From: Achromobacter piechaudii NBRC 102461
Lineage (GTDB): Bacteria; Pseudomonadota; Gammaproteobacteria; Burkholderiales; Burkholderiaceae_B
Direction: 5' to 3'
DNA: 64,000 nucleotides
NCBI RefSeq assembly: GCF_001571245.1
Contig: NZ_BCTK01000001.1
Location: forward strand, 248,001 to 312,000
Shown here piece after piece: positions 48,333 to 58,849 of the stretch. The translations under genes and the position numbers were made by a program. Numbering within the stretch: the stretch's first letter is position 1; each line of letters opens with the position of its first letter. Below the pieces are notes generated by a model. That model saw only the letters and a program-made list of their open reading frames with translations, did not search any database and was not told where the DNA came from.

Positions 48333-49846
48333 AAGCCCTGATGATCAAGCAATCCGCTTTGTCCGCCTTCGTGGCGGTGGCGTTGGCTGGCTGCTCGCTG
48401 GCGCCCGACTACCAGCGTCCCGACGCCCCGGTCACGGGCGTCTGGCCCGACCAGCCCAAGGTGCAATACGGCGGCTACAACAATCCCACGTCGCTGGGCA
48501 CGCAACCGGCTTCGGCCGTCGTGCCCGAGGCCGGGATTCCCGCCGCCGACCTGGGCTGGCGCGAATTCTTCCGCGATCCCCGCCTGCAAAGACTGATTTC
48601 GCTGTCGCTGGTGAACAACCGCGACCTGCGCGTGGCAGTGCAGCGCGTGGAAGAGGCGCGTGCCCAGTACGGCGTCCAACGCGGGGCGCAATGGCCCAGC
48701 ATTGGCGCGGGCATCCAGGGGCAACGCCAGCATCTGCCCGCCAACATGCGCGCGGGCGGGCCGGATTCCAGCTCGATCTCCAGTTCGTACCAGGCCGGCA
48801 TCGGCCTGACGACCTTTGAAATCGATCTGTTCGGCCGTTTGCGCAATCTGTCCGAGGCGGCATATCAGCAGTACCTGTCGACCGAGCAGGCGCAGAAGAC
48901 CGTGCAGATCACGCTGGTCGGCTCCGTTGCGCAGTCGTATTTCAACCTGCGCGCGGCCGAAGTCCAGTTGGATCTGACGCAGCGTACGCTGGCCTCGCGC
49001 CAGGAATCCTACAACCTGGTCAAGCGCCGTTTCGACGGCGGCGTGGCCTCGGAACTGGATCTGAACCAGTCCAAGTCCTTGCTGGACACGGCGTCATCCG
49101 ACCTGGCGCAACTGGCGCGCGCCCGCGCGCAGGCCCTGAACGCCCTGGTGCTGCTGGTGGGCACGCCGCTGCCCGCCGACTTGCCCGAGGCCGCCACGTT
49201 CGGCCGCGACCAGCTCTTGGCCACCGTGCCGTCCGGCCTGCCGTCCGATCTGCTGGAGCGCCGCCCCGACATCCTGGCGGCGGAAAACCAGCTGAAATCG
49301 GCCAACGCCAACATCGGTGCCGCACGCGCTGCGTTCTTCCCGACCATCTCGCTGACCGGCCTGCTGGGCGTGGCCAGCCCGTCGTTGGGCGATCTGTTCA
49401 AGGGCGGGCAGGGCTATTGGAGCTTCTCGCCGTCGATTACGACCCCGCTGTTCGCGGGCGGCAGCATCCGCGAGGGGCTGAATCTGGCGAAGGCGCGCGA
49501 CAATATCGCCGTGGCGCAATACGAGCAGACCATCCAGCAGGCGTTCCGGGAAGTGTCCGACGCGCTGGCGGGCGAAGCCACGTATGGCGCGCAGCTTGAC
49601 GCCCAGCGCGCGTTGCAGGAATCGTCCTCGCGCACGCTGGAACTGTCGAATCTGCGTTATACCAATGGCATCGACAGCTACTTGCAGGTGCAGACCGCGC
49701 AGGTGGACTTCTTCAATGCCCAGCTCTCGCTGGTGCAAACCGGTTTGGCCGCGCTGATCAACCGCGTGGAGCTCTACAAAGCGCTGGGCGGCGGCTGGGA
49801 AGAAAACACGAAAGAACCGACCAAAGTGACGACGACCGCTCAATGA
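48329..49846 (+). CDS. axyM: Outer-membrane efflux channel lipoprotein (OprM/AxyM type)
   Basis: The 505-residue TolC-family protein has a lipoprotein signal (lipobox LAGC, about residues 19-22, followed by [13 protein letters not shown]) and two OEP repeats (about 70-270 and 290-480), with [20 protein letters not shown] (about 307-326). It forms the outer-membrane duct for the RND pump. Start by ATGA overlap with the pump gene; ATG at 48341 is an alternative. Its stop overlaps the pdxJ start (ATGA), an unusual coupling of an efflux operon to a vitamin B6 gene. Confidence 0.93.
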   Translation: MKALMIKQSALSAFVAVALAGCSLAPDYQRPDAPVTGVWPDQPKVQYGGYNNPTSLGTQPASAVVPEAGIPAADLGWREFFRDPRLQRLISLSLVNNRDLRVAVQRVEEARAQYGVQRGAQWPSIGAGIQGQRQHLPANMRAGGPDSSSISSSYQAGIGLTTFEIDLFGRLRNLSEAAYQQYLSTEQAQKTVQITLVGSVAQSYFNLRAAEVQLDLTQRTLASRQESYNLVKRRFDGGVASELDLNQSKSLLDTASSDLAQLARARAQALNALVLLVGTPLPADLPEAATFGRDQLLATVPSGLPSDLLERRPDILAAENQLKSANANIGAARAAFFPTISLTGLLGVASPSLGDLFKGGQGYWSFSPSITTPLFAGGSIREGLNLAKARDNIAVAQYEQTIQQAFREVSDALAGEATYGAQLDAQRALQESSSRTLELSNLRYTNGIDSYLQVQTAQVDFFNAQLSLVQTGLAALINRVELYKALGGGWEENTKEPTKVTTTAQ

Positions 49847-50583
49847 TAGAACTTGGTGTAAATATCGATCACGTTGCCACGTTGCGGCAACAACGCCATA
49901 CGGTGTATCCGGACCCGGTGGCCGCGGCGCTGCGCGCCGAAGATGCCGGGGCCGACCTCATCACGCTGCATCTGCGTGAAGATCGCCGCCACATCCAGGA
50001 CGCCGACGTCTACGCCATCCGTCCGCAACTGCGCACGCGCATGAACCTGGAATGCGCGATCACGGATGAAATGCTGGAAATCGCGTGCGCCGTCAAACCC
50101 AACGACGTCTGCCTGGTGCCTGAAAAGCGCACCGAACTGACCACCGAAGGCGGCCTGGAAGTTGCCGGCGCAATGAAAGCCGTGACGGATGCGGTCGGCT
50201 TGCTGACCGAAGCCGGCATCCGCGTGTCGCTGTTCATCGACGCAGACCCGGTGCAGATCGCGGCGGCGGCCAAGGCCGGCGCCACGGTGATCGAATTGCA
50301 CACCGGCGCTTATGCCGAAGCCGAGGGCGAGGCAGCCCAGGCCGAATTGCAACGCATACGCCTGGCCGTGGCCGAAGGCTTGCGCCACGGCCTGCGTGTG
50401 AACGCCGGCCATGGCCTGCACTTGGGCAATGTCGCGCCGGTGGCCGCCATCGACGGCATTTCCGAATTGAACATCGGCCATGCCATCGTGGCGCAAGCGG
50501 TGTTCGACGGCTGGGAAAAAGCGGTGCGCGACATGAAAGCGGTGATGGTGCGAGCCCGCCTTCAAGCACTGCGCGGCCTGTGA
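49843..50583 (+). CDS. pdxJ: Pyridoxine 5'-phosphate synthase
   Basis: The 246-residue TIM-barrel enzyme condenses 1-deoxyxylulose 5-phosphate with 3-amino-2-oxopropyl phosphate to pyridoxine 5'-phosphate. N-terminal [15 protein letters not shown] and [14 protein letters not shown] with HHL-like catalytic residues ([15 protein letters not shown]) are conserved. It begins with ATG overlapping the efflux channel stop codon. It starts the housekeeping series pdxJ-acpS-nagZ-uvrC-pgsA. Expression may therefore be tied to the efflux operon unless internal promoters exist. Confidence 0.95.
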   Translation: MIELGVNIDHVATLRQQRHTVYPDPVAAALRAEDAGADLITLHLREDRRHIQDADVYAIRPQLRTRMNLECAITDEMLEIACAVKPNDVCLVPEKRTELTTEGGLEVAGAMKAVTDAVGLLTEAGIRVSLFIDADPVQIAAAAKAGATVIELHTGAYAEAEGEAAQAELQRIRLAVAEGLRHGLRVNAGHGLHLGNVAPVAAIDGISELNIGHAIVAQAVFDGWEKAVRDMKAVMVRARLQALRGL

Positions 50584-50646
50584 CGCCAGCCTGGATCGCA
50601 TCCGCGCGCCCGTCGTTTCCCAAGCCGCTGTTTCTGGTTGACGCCC

Positions 50647-51078
50647 ATGTCTGACTCCCCGAAAGCCCCGTCGCCCGCTGGCGCCATCGCCGGCATCGGC
50701 ATGGACCTGCTGCGCATTGACCGCATCGAACGCGCGCTGGAGCGGCACGGCGACCGCTTCGCGGAAAAGATCCTGGGTACTGAGGAATTGCAGAAATTCC
50801 ACGCACGCCGCGCCCGCGATCCCGTGCGCGGCGTGCGCTTCCTGGCCACGCGCTTTGCCGCCAAGGAAGCCTTTTCCAAAGCCATCGGGCTGGGCATGCG
50901 CATGCCGATGACGTGGCGGCGCGTGCAGACGCTGAACGCGCCCGGTGGCCGCCCGGTGCTGGTCATCGCGCCCGAATTGCTGGACTGGTATGGTCAGCGT
51001 TTCGGCGCCGCGCACGTGTCCATTACCGACGAATCCGATATGGCCGCCGCCTACGTGGTGGTCGAACGCAAGCCCTGA
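50647..51078 (+). CDS. acpS: Holo-[acyl-carrier-protein] synthase
   Basis: The 143-residue phosphopantetheinyl transferase has [20 protein letters not shown] (about 18-37; the Asp binds magnesium) and [14 protein letters not shown] (about 67-80; Glu-Lys active site). It transfers 4'-phosphopantetheine from CoA to acyl-carrier protein. Start is the ATG at 50647; a TTG at 50638 is less likely. It follows pdxJ after 63 bp, as in many proteobacteria where pdxJ-acpS pair. Confidence 0.95.
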   Translation: MSDSPKAPSPAGAIAGIGMDLLRIDRIERALERHGDRFAEKILGTEELQKFHARRARDPVRGVRFLATRFAAKEAFSKAIGLGMRMPMTWRRVQTLNAPGGRPVLVIAPELLDWYGQRFGAAHVSITDESDMAAAYVVVERKP

Positions 51079-51125
51079 GCCGGCCGCCGCGCCGCCGCTT
51101 GCCCAATAGATATAAGGACAGCCTC

Positions 51126-52184
51126 ATGGCCAAGAAAAAATCCAAGGAAGTCCTGCCTCCCGGCCCCGTGATGGTCGACGTGGCGGGCACCTCGCTCACC
51201 AAGGAAGAAAAGACACGCCTGCGCCACCCGCTGGTGGGCGGTGTGATTCTTTTTGCCCGCAACTTCGAAAGCCGCAAGCAGCTGACGCGCTTGACCCGCC
51301 AGATCCACAAGGCCCGCAAAGAGCCGCTGCTGATCCTGGTCGATCACGAGGGCGGCCGCGTGCAGCGCTTCCGCGAAGACGGTTTCACCGCCTTGCCCGC
51401 CATGCGCGACCTGGGCGTCTTGTGGGACCGCGACCCGCTGCACGCCATGCGCCTGGCGACCGAGGCGGGCTACGTGCTGGCCGCGGAACTGCGTGCTTGC
51501 GGCGTGGACATGAGCTTCACGCCCGTGCTGGACCTGGACTACGGCGTCAGCAAGGTGATCGGCAACCGCGCGTTCCATTCGGATCCGCGCGTGGTGACGA
51601 TGCTGTCGCGCGCGTTGATCCAGGGCCTGGCGCTGGCCGGCATGTCGGCCTGCGGCAAGCACTTCCCCGGCCATGGTTTCGTAGGCGCGGACTCGCACCA
51701 CGAAATCCCCGTCGACCCGCGCAAGCTGGACGAGATCCTGAACGACGACGCGGCCCCTTACGCGTGGCTGGGCGACGCGGTGCTGCCGTCGGTGATGCCC
51801 GCGCACGTGATCTATCCCAAGGTCGACAAGCACCCGGCCGGCTTTTCCAAGCGCTGGGTGCAGGACATCCTGCGCAAGCGCCTGGCCTATGACGGCGTGG
51901 TGTTCTCCGACGACCTGACCATGGAAGGCGCTTCGGTGGCGGGTGATATCCTGGCCCGTGCAAACGCTGCGCTGAATGCGGGTTGCGACATGGTGCTGGT
52001 GTGCAACCGCCCGGACCTGGCCGACGACCTGCTTGCGCGGCTGACGTTCAAGCACGCGCCCGAATCGGTCGAGCGCATCCGCCGCCTGATGCCGCGTTTC
52101 GACGCGCCCGACTGGGATACCTTGCAGGCCGAAAGCCGTTATCAGAATGCCCGACGACTTCAATCTCAAATCGTTCCTGGCTGA
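51126..52184 (+). CDS. nagZ: Beta-N-acetylhexosaminidase
   Basis: The 352-residue GH3 enzyme removes N-acetylglucosamine from cell-wall turnover products (GlcNAc-anhydroMurNAc peptides) in the cytoplasm. [12 protein letters not shown] (about 74-85), [18 protein letters not shown] (about 178-195; catalytic His) and [12 protein letters not shown] (about 258-269, nucleophile Asp) are present. Start ATG at 51126 has AAGGA 9 nt upstream. Its 3' end overlaps the uvrC start by 38 bp. Wall-recycling products can induce AmpC beta-lactamase in some species; no ampC is in the window. Confidence 0.95.
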   Translation: MAKKKSKEVLPPGPVMVDVAGTSLTKEEKTRLRHPLVGGVILFARNFESRKQLTRLTRQIHKARKEPLLILVDHEGGRVQRFREDGFTALPAMRDLGVLWDRDPLHAMRLATEAGYVLAAELRACGVDMSFTPVLDLDYGVSKVIGNRAFHSDPRVVTMLSRALIQGLALAGMSACGKHFPGHGFVGADSHHEIPVDPRKLDEILNDDAAPYAWLGDAVLPSVMPAHVIYPKVDKHPAGFSKRWVQDILRKRLAYDGVVFSDDLTMEGASVAGDILARANAALNAGCDMVLVCNRPDLADDLLARLTFKHAPESVERIRRLMPRFDAPDWDTLQAESRYQNARRLQSQIVPG

Positions 52185-53976
52185 CCTGCCGCATCTTCCG
52201 GGTGTCTATCGACACCTGGATGCGGCCGGTGAAGTCATGTATGTCGGCAAGGCGCGCGACCTGAAAAAGCGCGTCTCGTCGTATTTCCAGAAGAACCTCG
52301 CCAGCCCGCGCATCGCCCAGATGGTGTCGAAAGTGGCGCGGCTTGAGGTCACCGTCACGCGCTCCGAAGCCGAAGCGCTGATCCTGGAAAACAACCTCAT
52401 CAAGAGCCTGAAGCCGCGCTACAACATCCTGTTTCGCGACGACAAGTCTTACCCCTACCTGCTGATCACCGGCCACGAATGGGCACGCATCGCCTATTAC
52501 CGGGGCGCGACGAACAAGCGCGGCCAGTTTTTCGGGCCGTTCCCCAATGCCTGGGCGGTGCGCGAAACCATCCAGATCCTGCAAAAAGTCTTTCGCCTGC
52601 GCACCTGTGAAGACACCGTCTTCGCCAACCGCTCGCGGCCCTGTCTGCTGCATCAGATCGGGCGCTGTTCGGCCCCTTGCGTGGGCGCGATCGAGGCCGA
52701 GGAATATCAGCGCGACGTGCAGCGCGCCGTGCGCTTCCTGAACGGGGAAGCGAAAGACGTCATGGGCGAAATCGAAACGCGCATGCAGCAGGCGGCGATG
52801 GAACTGCGCTTTGAAGAAGCGGCGGCCTTGCGTGACCAGATGGGCTCGCTGGCGCGCGTGCTGCACCAGCAGACCATGGAGAACACCAGCGGCGAAGACA
52901 CCGACGTCATCGCCGTGGCGATTGCGGGCGGCAAGGTCTGCGTGAACCTGGCGATGGTGCGCGGCGGCCGCCACCTGGGCGACAAGCCTTTTTTCCCGAC
53001 GCACGCCGAAGGCGAGGCCGCGCCGCAGGTGCTGGAGGCGTTCATTGCCCAGCATTACACCGACAACGCCATGCCGCCAGTGCTGGTCTGTTCGCATGCC
53101 TTGCCCGACCCGGAACTCATCAACCTGCTGATCGAACAGGCAGGCGGGCGTCCGTCGCGCCTGTTGACGCGTCCGCAGGGCGCGCGCCGGTCGTGGCTGG
53201 AACAGGCGACCAAGAATGCCGAGATGGCGCTGGCTCGCGCGCTGACCGAATCCGGCGCGCGCGCCGCCCGCACGCTGGCGCTGGCCGAAGCGCTGGACCT
53301 GGACACCGACGAAGCCGCGCTGGACGCGCTGCGCATCGAGTGCTTCGACATCAGCCACACGGCGGGCGAAGCCACCCAGGCGTCCTGCGTGGTGTTCGAA
53401 CACCATGACATGCAGCCTTCGCTCTATCGCCGTTACAACATCGCCGGGATCACGCCGGGCGATGATTACGCCGCGATGCGCCAGGTGCTGACGCGCCGCT
53501 TCGCCAAGGTGGCCGACGGCGACGCCCCGATGCCGGGGCTGGTGCTGATCGATGGCGGCAAGGGCCAGGTCGAGGTCGCGCGCAAGGTGTTCGTGGAATT
53601 GGGACTGGATATCCAGACACTGGTGGGCGTGGCCAAGGGGGAAGGGCGCAAGGTCGGCCTGGAAACCCTGGTGTTCGCCGACGAACGGCCGCCTGTGGCG
53701 CTGGGCGGCGAGTCCGCCGCGCTGATGCTGATCGCCCAGGTGCGCGACGAGGCGCACCGCTTCGCCATCACCGGCATGCGCGCGCGCCGCGCCAAGACGC
53801 GCAACGTGTCGCGCCTGGAAGAGATCGAAGGCGTGGGCGCGCGGCGGCGCCAGCGGCTGCTGGCTCGCTTCGGCGGGTTTTCGGGGGTGGCGTCGGCCAG
53901 CATCGAGGACCTGGCGTCGGTGGACGGCATTTCGCAGGACCTGGCCGAGCGCATTTATGAGGCCTTGCGTGGCTGA
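52147..53976 (+). CDS. uvrC: Excinuclease ABC subunit C
   Basis: The 609-residue nucleotide-excision nuclease has an N-terminal GIY-YIG domain ([20 protein letters not shown], about 16-35), a UVR motif for UvrB contact ([20 protein letters not shown], about 211-230), a UvrC RNase-H-like domain ([20 protein letters not shown], about 399-418) and C-terminal tandem HhH ([20 protein letters not shown], about 558-577). It incises DNA on both sides of lesions. It overlaps nagZ by 38 bp and is followed by pgsA after 107 bp. Confidence 0.96.
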   Translation: MPDDFNLKSFLADLPHLPGVYRHLDAAGEVMYVGKARDLKKRVSSYFQKNLASPRIAQMVSKVARLEVTVTRSEAEALILENNLIKSLKPRYNILFRDDKSYPYLLITGHEWARIAYYRGATNKRGQFFGPFPNAWAVRETIQILQKVFRLRTCEDTVFANRSRPCLLHQIGRCSAPCVGAIEAEEYQRDVQRAVRFLNGEAKDVMGEIETRMQQAAMELRFEEAAALRDQMGSLARVLHQQTMENTSGEDTDVIAVAIAGGKVCVNLAMVRGGRHLGDKPFFPTHAEGEAAPQVLEAFIAQHYTDNAMPPVLVCSHALPDPELINLLIEQAGGRPSRLLTRPQGARRSWLEQATKNAEMALARALTESGARAARTLALAEALDLDTDEAALDALRIECFDISHTAGEATQASCVVFEHHDMQPSLYRRYNIAGITPGDDYAAMRQVLTRRFAKVADGDAPMPGLVLIDGGKGQVEVARKVFVELGLDIQTLVGVAKGEGRKVGLETLVFADERPPVALGGESAALMLIAQVRDEAHRFAITGMRARRAKTRNVSRLEEIEGVGARRRQRLLARFGGFSGVASASIEDLASVDGISQDLAERIYEALRG

Positions 53977-54083
53977 CCCGACGGCCATGGCGCGGTCGGC
54001 CGGGCAGGGGGGCGGTCGATGGGCGGTCAACGGGACGCGCCGATACAGCCAGCGTCATCCGGCTGATGTAGCATACGGACACT

Positions 54084-54656
54084 ATGCCAATTAACGTACC
54101 CATTATCCTGACATGGCTGCGCATCGCCATGATTCCGCTGGTGGTCGGGCTGTTCTACCTGCCCGAGAGCTGGATGTCGGTTCCCACCCGCGACACGTTT
54201 GCGGCGTGGGCGTTCATCATCGCGGCGCTGACCGACTGGTTCGACGGCTGGCTGGCCCGCCGCTGGAACCAGACCTCGGCCTTCGGCGCCTTCCTCGACC
54301 CTGTCGCGGACAAGCTCATGGTGTGCGCCGCGCTGATCGTCCTGCTGGACCTGAGCCGCGTCGACGCCTTCATCTCGCTGATCATCATCGGCCGTGAAAT
54401 CACCATTTCGGCCCTGCGCGAATGGATGGCCAAGATCGGCGCCAGCGCCAGCGTCGCCGTGCATCGCCTGGGCAAGTTCAAGACCGCCGCCCAGATGGTG
54501 GCGATTCCCTGCCTGCTGTACAACCAGCCGGTTTACGGCATGAACACCAAGCTGCTGGGCGACGTGCTGATTGTCGTGGCAGCCGTGCTGACGGTCTGGT
54601 CGATGCTGTATTACCTGCAACGCGCCTGGCCCGCCATTCGCGAGAAGGCGCTGTAA
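54084..54656 (+). CDS. pgsA: CDP-diacylglycerol-glycerol-3-phosphate 3-phosphatidyltransferase
   Basis: The 190-residue inner-membrane enzyme makes phosphatidylglycerophosphate. The CDP-alcohol phosphotransferase motif D-G-x2-A-R-x8-G-x3-D-x3-D lies in DGWLARRWNQTSAFGAFLDP (about 54-73) and continues with VADK. It has four or five membrane helices. It is 107 bp after uvrC, a conserved neighbour. No tRNA genes follow it, although they do in some relatives. Confidence 0.94.
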   Translation: MPINVPIILTWLRIAMIPLVVGLFYLPESWMSVPTRDTFAAWAFIIAALTDWFDGWLARRWNQTSAFGAFLDPVADKLMVCAALIVLLDLSRVDAFISLIIIGREITISALREWMAKIGASASVAVHRLGKFKTAAQMVAIPCLLYNQPVYGMNTKLLGDVLIVVAAVLTVWSMLYYLQRAWPAIREKAL

Positions 54657-54868
54657 GCCTGCTGCGGTAACCCGATATTCAAGCCGGCGGCCCGGCTCGC
54701 GCAGGACGGCCGCCGACACAGCCAAAGAGCGATGGCCGGCACGATCCGGCCCGGCCTTGACGCCGCAATCGCCATGAACACGACGTCCGGGCTTCCCGGC
54801 CGTTGCCGGAGACAACCCGCGCATCGCTTCGCCGCGTGCGCTACCCGCCGCCGCCGCGGCCTTTTGCG
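54657..54868. other. Intergenic region with a weak inverted repeat
   Basis: The 212-bp gap between pgsA and the MFS gene contains CGGCGGCC (54685-54692) and GGCCGCCG (54708-54715), an 8-bp dyad without T-tract. No tRNA cloverleaf or obvious promoter is seen. Confidence 0.35.
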
Positions 54869-56182
54869 ATGAACACCGCCGCCACCACACTGCCATCGGA
54901 CGCCGACATACGCCGGCGCGACTGGAAAACCATTCTGCTCATTGGCGTTGCCCACGCCGCCTCGCACTTTTTTCAACTGGTGCTGCCGCTGCTCAACGTG
55001 TCGCTGGCCACGGCCTTCGGCCTGGACTTCGCGCGCGTCGGCGCGCTGGTGGCTACCTTCTACGTGGTGTCGGGCATCGGCCAGGCTTCGTCCGGTTTCG
55101 TGGTGGACCGCATCGGCGCGCGGCCCGTGTTGTGGTTTGGACTGGCGTGTTTTGTCCTGTCCGGCGTATTGATTGGCTCGGCTAACGGCTACCCCATGTT
55201 GATGGCTGCCGCTATCGTCGGCGGCATCGGCAATTCGGTTTTCCACCCCGCCGACTACTCCATCATCAACCATCGCATCACGGCGTCGCGGCTGGGGCAT
55301 GCGTTTTCGGCGCACGGGCTGACAGGCAACCTGGGCTGGGCGCTGACCCCGGTTTTCATGACCACGATCATCTTGCTGGCCGACTGGCGCGTGGCCGCCT
55401 ACAGCGCGGCCGGCCTGGTGGCGGTGGTGCTGCTGTTGACGATACTGGGCGGCAAGCTGCTGGGCGGTCCCTTGCCGGAGGATGCGGCGGCGCATGAAGG
55501 CCTCCAGGCAGCGGCGACGCCGGCAGCCAAGCCGGCCGCCAAACCGCCGGAAGGCGTGCTGACCACGCTGGCCACGCTGCTGTCCAAGCCGGCGCTGTGG
55601 GGCGCGTTCCTGTTTTTCGCCTGCACGTCGATTGCCTTGTCGTCGGTGCAGAACTACACGATTCCGCTGTTGGACCAGCTGTACGGCCTGTCCGAAGTCG
55701 TCGCCAGCTCGGCCTTGTCCGGCTATATGGTGGCCTCGGCGGTAGGCATGGCGGCGGGCGGCTTTCTGGTGTCGGCCAACCCGCGCACCGAACGCACGGT
55801 CATGGTGGCGCTGCTGTTGGCCGGCTTGACGCTGGTGGTGCTGGCGCTGGGTCTCGTGCCCGCCGCGCTGGCAGCGCCCGTGGTGGGGCTGGCCGGTTTC
55901 TGCTCCGGCGTGGCCGCGCCTTCGCGCGACATGCTGATCCGCCGCGTGACGCCCAAGGGCTCGACCGGCTCGGTCTACGGGCTGGTGTATTCGGGCATGG
56001 ATGTCGGCTCGGCGCTGGGCCCCTTGGCGTTCGGCTTGCTGCTGGATGCCGGTTTCCGTCAGGGCCCATGGGTGGGCGCGGGCGTAGCGTTCACGGCGGC
56101 GGCCTTGCTGGCGCAGTGGATCGCGGTTCAGGCGCGTCGCGCCGACCCGATCGTGCCGGCGGGCGCGGCAGTCCGGTCCTGA
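54869..56182 (+). CDS. MFS transporter, fosmidomycin-resistance-like
   Basis: The 437-residue 12-helix major facilitator has an N-terminal GVAHAASHFFQLVLPLLNVS (about 28-47) that resembles the Fsr group, followed by GLDFARVGALVATFYVVSGI and VVDRIGARP. Fsr-type proteins export small drugs such as fosmidomycin or act on short-chain substrates. Substrate here is unknown. The start ATG at 54869 is chosen over an upstream ATG-type codon because the N-terminus is Pro-rich there. Its last 55 bp overlap the end of the convergent MFS gene. Confidence 0.82.
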   Translation: MNTAATTLPSDADIRRRDWKTILLIGVAHAASHFFQLVLPLLNVSLATAFGLDFARVGALVATFYVVSGIGQASSGFVVDRIGARPVLWFGLACFVLSGVLIGSANGYPMLMAAAIVGGIGNSVFHPADYSIINHRITASRLGHAFSAHGLTGNLGWALTPVFMTTIILLADWRVAAYSAAGLVAVVLLLTILGGKLLGGPLPEDAAAHEGLQAAATPAAKPAAKPPEGVLTTLATLLSKPALWGAFLFFACTSIALSSVQNYTIPLLDQLYGLSEVVASSALSGYMVASAVGMAAGGFLVSANPRTERTVMVALLLAGLTLVVLALGLVPAALAAPVVGLAGFCSGVAAPSRDMLIRRVTPKGSTGSVYGLVYSGMDVGSALGPLAFGLLLDAGFRQGPWVGAGVAFTAAALLAQWIAVQARRADPIVPAGAAVRS

Positions 56183-57456
56183 CCCCGCCCCAGCAACAGT
56201 AGCCCGGCCAGGCCGATCAGCACGCATAGCGCCACGTAGTAGGCGGGCACCATCCGGTTGCCCGTCTGCTGGATGAGGGCGGTGTTGATGAAGGGCGCGA
56301 GGCCGCCGAACAGCATCACCGCCAGGTTGTACGACAGCGACACGCCCGTGGACCGCAGGTTCACCGGCAGGATCTCGGTCATCAGCGCGGGCGTGGGCCC
56401 CCACATGACACCCATGCAGACGGCGGCCGCCAGTTGCGCTTGCAGCAGGGTGGCGAACGACGGTTCTTGCAGCACGCGCGCCATCATCACCCACGTGACG
56501 ACCCCAAAGGCGAACGTCGCCGGCAGCATCAGGGCACGGCGCGTCAGGCGATCCGACAGCGCGCCGGACAGCGGACACAGCACCAGCAGCAGCACGGCCG
56601 CCAGCGCGCTGCTCAGTTGCGCGTCACCCATCGACAGCCCCAATTCCGTGACGGCGAACAGCGGCAGGTACAACAGCATCACGTAGTTGGACGCCGTGCC
56701 CGTGACCACGATGCAGAACGACCCGATCAGTTCGCGCGGATAGCGCGAGAACAGCGCGCGCAACGTGGTCTGCGTGGGCTTGTCGCGCTGGTCCTGGAAA
56801 CGGCGGAATTCCGGTGTTTCATCGACTTGCGTGCGCAGGTAATAGCCGATGGGGCCGATCAGCATGCCGAACAGGAACGGCACGCGCCACCCCCAGCTTT
56901 CCAGGTCGGCCGTCGCCAGATTGGACGACAGCAGGTAGACGACGCCCGCGCCGGCGGAAAACGCCAAGGCTTGCGAGCACATCTGGAAACTGCCGTACAG
57001 GCCGCGCTTGCCGGGCGGGGCGAACTCGACCAGCATGGCGCTGGCGCTCGCATATTCACCGCCTACCGAGAACCCCTGGATCAGCCGCGCCACCAGCATC
57101 AGCACGCTGGCCGCGACGCCGATGGAAGCGTAGGTGGGCAGCACGCCGATCATGGCGGTGCCGCCCGCCATCATCAGGATCATCAGGGACAGCGCGCGGC
57201 GGCGTCCGTGGCGGTCGGCGTAGATGCCCAGGACCAGACCGCCGATCGGTCGCACGGCAAAGGCCACGCCGAAGGTGGCCAGCCCCAGCAGCAGCGACGT
57301 GGCGTTGTCTCCGGTGGGGAAATACAGCCGCGAGATCACGGCGGCGAACATGCCGTAGATGGCGAAGTCGAACCACTCGAAGGCGTTGCCCAGCACCGAG
57401 GCAATCACCACGCGGCGACGCATGGCGGGGCTGACTTGATAAGCGGGGAGCGTCAT
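56128..57456 (-). CDS. MFS metabolite:proton symporter (ShiA/ProP/citrate group)
   Basis: The 442-residue 12-helix MFS protein has the metabolite:H+ symporter signature: VLGNAFEWFDFAIYGMFA (about 22-39), RPIGGLVLGIYADRHGRRRA (about 70-89) and RLIQGFSVGGEYASASAMLV (about 125-144). Such proteins import shikimate, citrate, proline or other organic acids. ATG at 57456 has AGGAG 6 nt upstream. It follows the M20 amidohydrolase gene on the same strand after 90 bp and may import the substrate of that enzyme. Its 3' end overlaps the opposing MFS gene by 55 bp. Confidence 0.88.
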   Translation of the reverse strand: MTLPAYQVSPAMRRRVVIASVLGNAFEWFDFAIYGMFAAVISRLYFPTGDNATSLLLGLATFGVAFAVRPIGGLVLGIYADRHGRRRALSLMILMMAGGTAMIGVLPTYASIGVAASVLMLVARLIQGFSVGGEYASASAMLVEFAPPGKRGLYGSFQMCSQALAFSAGAGVVYLLSSNLATADLESWGWRVPFLFGMLIGPIGYYLRTQVDETPEFRRFQDQRDKPTQTTLRALFSRYPRELIGSFCIVVTGTASNYVMLLYLPLFAVTELGLSMGDAQLSSALAAVLLLVLCPLSGALSDRLTRRALMLPATFAFGVVTWVMMARVLQEPSFATLLQAQLAAAVCMGVMWGPTPALMTEILPVNLRSTGVSLSYNLAVMLFGGLAPFINTALIQQTGNRMVPAYYVALCVLIGLAGLLLLGRGQDRTAAPAGTIGSARRA

Positions 57457-57546
57457 GACGGACTCCTGCAAGCGCTGTTCAGGCGTAAGGGGACACGGGC
57501 GCGCCAGCGTGGCGCAGCCCGGATGGCCAAGCGAAGGGAAGGGGGA

Positions 57547-58701
57547 TCAGCCCAGGCGGTCGCGCACGATCTCGACGAAGACGGCCGCGCCGGTGGGCAG
57601 GATGTCGTCGTCGAAATCGAATTCCGGGTGATGGCAGAATGGGCCGTCCTGGCCGACGAAGAAATACGCGCCCGGGCATTCCTGCAGCAGGTACGAGAAA
57701 TCTTCCGAGGCCATCAGCGGCGTGATGCGCGTGTCCACCGATTCAGCGCCGACCACGCGGGCGGCGGCGGCCGCGACGGTGGCGGCGGGGCCCGGTGCAT
57801 TGATGGTGGGCGGGCACCCCAGGCCGAATTCGCAGTCGATGCGGGTGGAGTTGGCAAGCGCCAGCCCCTCGCATATTTCGCGCATCCGGCGCAGCGCTGT
57901 TTCCCGTGCGGAAACGCTCATCGTGCGTACCGTGCCGCGCAGCTCCATCATGTCGGGGATGACGTTGGGCGCGGAGCCGCCGTGCATCATGCCCACGCTG
58001 ACCACGCCCGCCACGAGCGGATCCAGCGAGCGGCTGACCACGGTTTGCAGCATGCCCACCAACTGGCTGGCGATGACGACCGGGTCATTGCCTTGCTGCG
58101 GCATGCCGCCATGGCAGCCCACGCCATGCACGCGAATCGTGAACCCGTCACAGGCGGCCAGCAAGGCCCCTTCGCGCACGGCGACGCGGCCCTTGCCGAG
58201 CATCGGGTTGTTGTGCAGCCCGTAGATTTCGTCGCAGGGAAAACGCTTGAAGAGTCCGTCGGCGATCATCGCCGCGCCGCCCGCCAGGGTTTCTTCGGCG
58301 GGCTGGAAGATGAAGTTGACCGTGCCCGCAAAGTCCCGGTTCTGCGACAGATGCAAAGCGACCGCCAGCAAGGTGGCGGTGTGGCCATCGTGCCCGCAGC
58401 CATGGAAGGCGCCGTCATGAACGGAGCGGTAGGGCAGCGTGGTTTTTTCCTGCATGGGCAGCGCATCCATGTCTGCCCGCAAGCCGATGCGACGATTGCC
58501 GGACCGCTTGCCTGGCAACACGGCCACCACGCCCGTGCCACCTATGCCCTCGTGCACCTCCAGGCCCCAGTGCCGCAGCTTGGCCGCCACCTGTTCGGCG
58601 GTGCGATGTTCCTGGAAACCCAATTCCGGATGCGCGTGAAGGTCTTGCCTCCATTGCGCGAACTCGGGTTGGCGCTCGACAAACCAATCTCGCACTTGCA
58701 T
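57547..58701 (-). CDS. M20-family amidohydrolase (hippurate/N-acyl-amino-acid hydrolase type)
   Basis: The 384-residue metallohydrolase of the M20D group has DLHAHPELGFQEHRT (about 19-33), GRADMDALPMQE-like ADMDALPM (about 80-87), FHGCGHDGHTATLL (about 99-112; metal Cys/His), QPAEETLAGGAAMI (about 132-145) and SEDFSYLLQECPGAYFFVGQ (about 335-354). It cleaves amide bonds of N-acyl amino acids or similar compounds. AAGGAGG lies before the ATG. It is upstream of the symporter gene in one likely operon, so transport and hydrolysis of an N-acyl compound are suggested. Confidence 0.9.
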   Translation of the reverse strand: MQVRDWFVERQPEFAQWRQDLHAHPELGFQEHRTAEQVAAKLRHWGLEVHEGIGGTGVVAVLPGKRSGNRRIGLRADMDALPMQEKTTLPYRSVHDGAFHGCGHDGHTATLLAVALHLSQNRDFAGTVNFIFQPAEETLAGGAAMIADGLFKRFPCDEIYGLHNNPMLGKGRVAVREGALLAACDGFTIRVHGVGCHGGMPQQGNDPVVIASQLVGMLQTVVSRSLDPLVAGVVSVGMMHGGSAPNVIPDMMELRGTVRTMSVSARETALRRMREICEGLALANSTRIDCEFGLGCPPTINAPGPAATVAAAAARVVGAESVDTRITPLMASEDFSYLLQECPGAYFFVGQDGPFCHHPEFDFDDDILPTGAAVFVEIVRDRLG

Positions 58702-58746
58702 TGCCGCCTCCTTGGGGGAAGTGAAATGTCTGGGATTCGGATAGGC

Positions 58747-58766
58747 GGCGGGCCGGGCGGCCCGCC
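58747..58766. other. Strong GC hairpin between queF and the M20 gene
   Basis: GGCGGGCC (58747-58754), loop GGGC and GGCCCGCC (58759-58766) form an 8-bp perfect stem in the 148-bp gap after queF. No T-tract follows on either strand. Confidence 0.35.
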
Positions 58767-58849
58767 TGATGCCGAGCGAACCATAAACGAAATCCGCAGA
58801 GGGTAGTGCGTTTGTAACTAATCATCAGCGGGCGGCCCCGCGATGCGAC

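Noticed and set aside
54657-54868. Possible tRNA genes downstream of pgsA
   Set aside because: Some relatives have tRNA genes here, but no cloverleaf with T-loop (GTTCGA-type) could be found in this spacer.
56434-58806. A 790-codon plus-strand frame over the symporter and M20 genes
   Set aside because: Both opposite-strand genes have complete family motifs; this frame is Arg/His/Gln-rich and unrecognisable.
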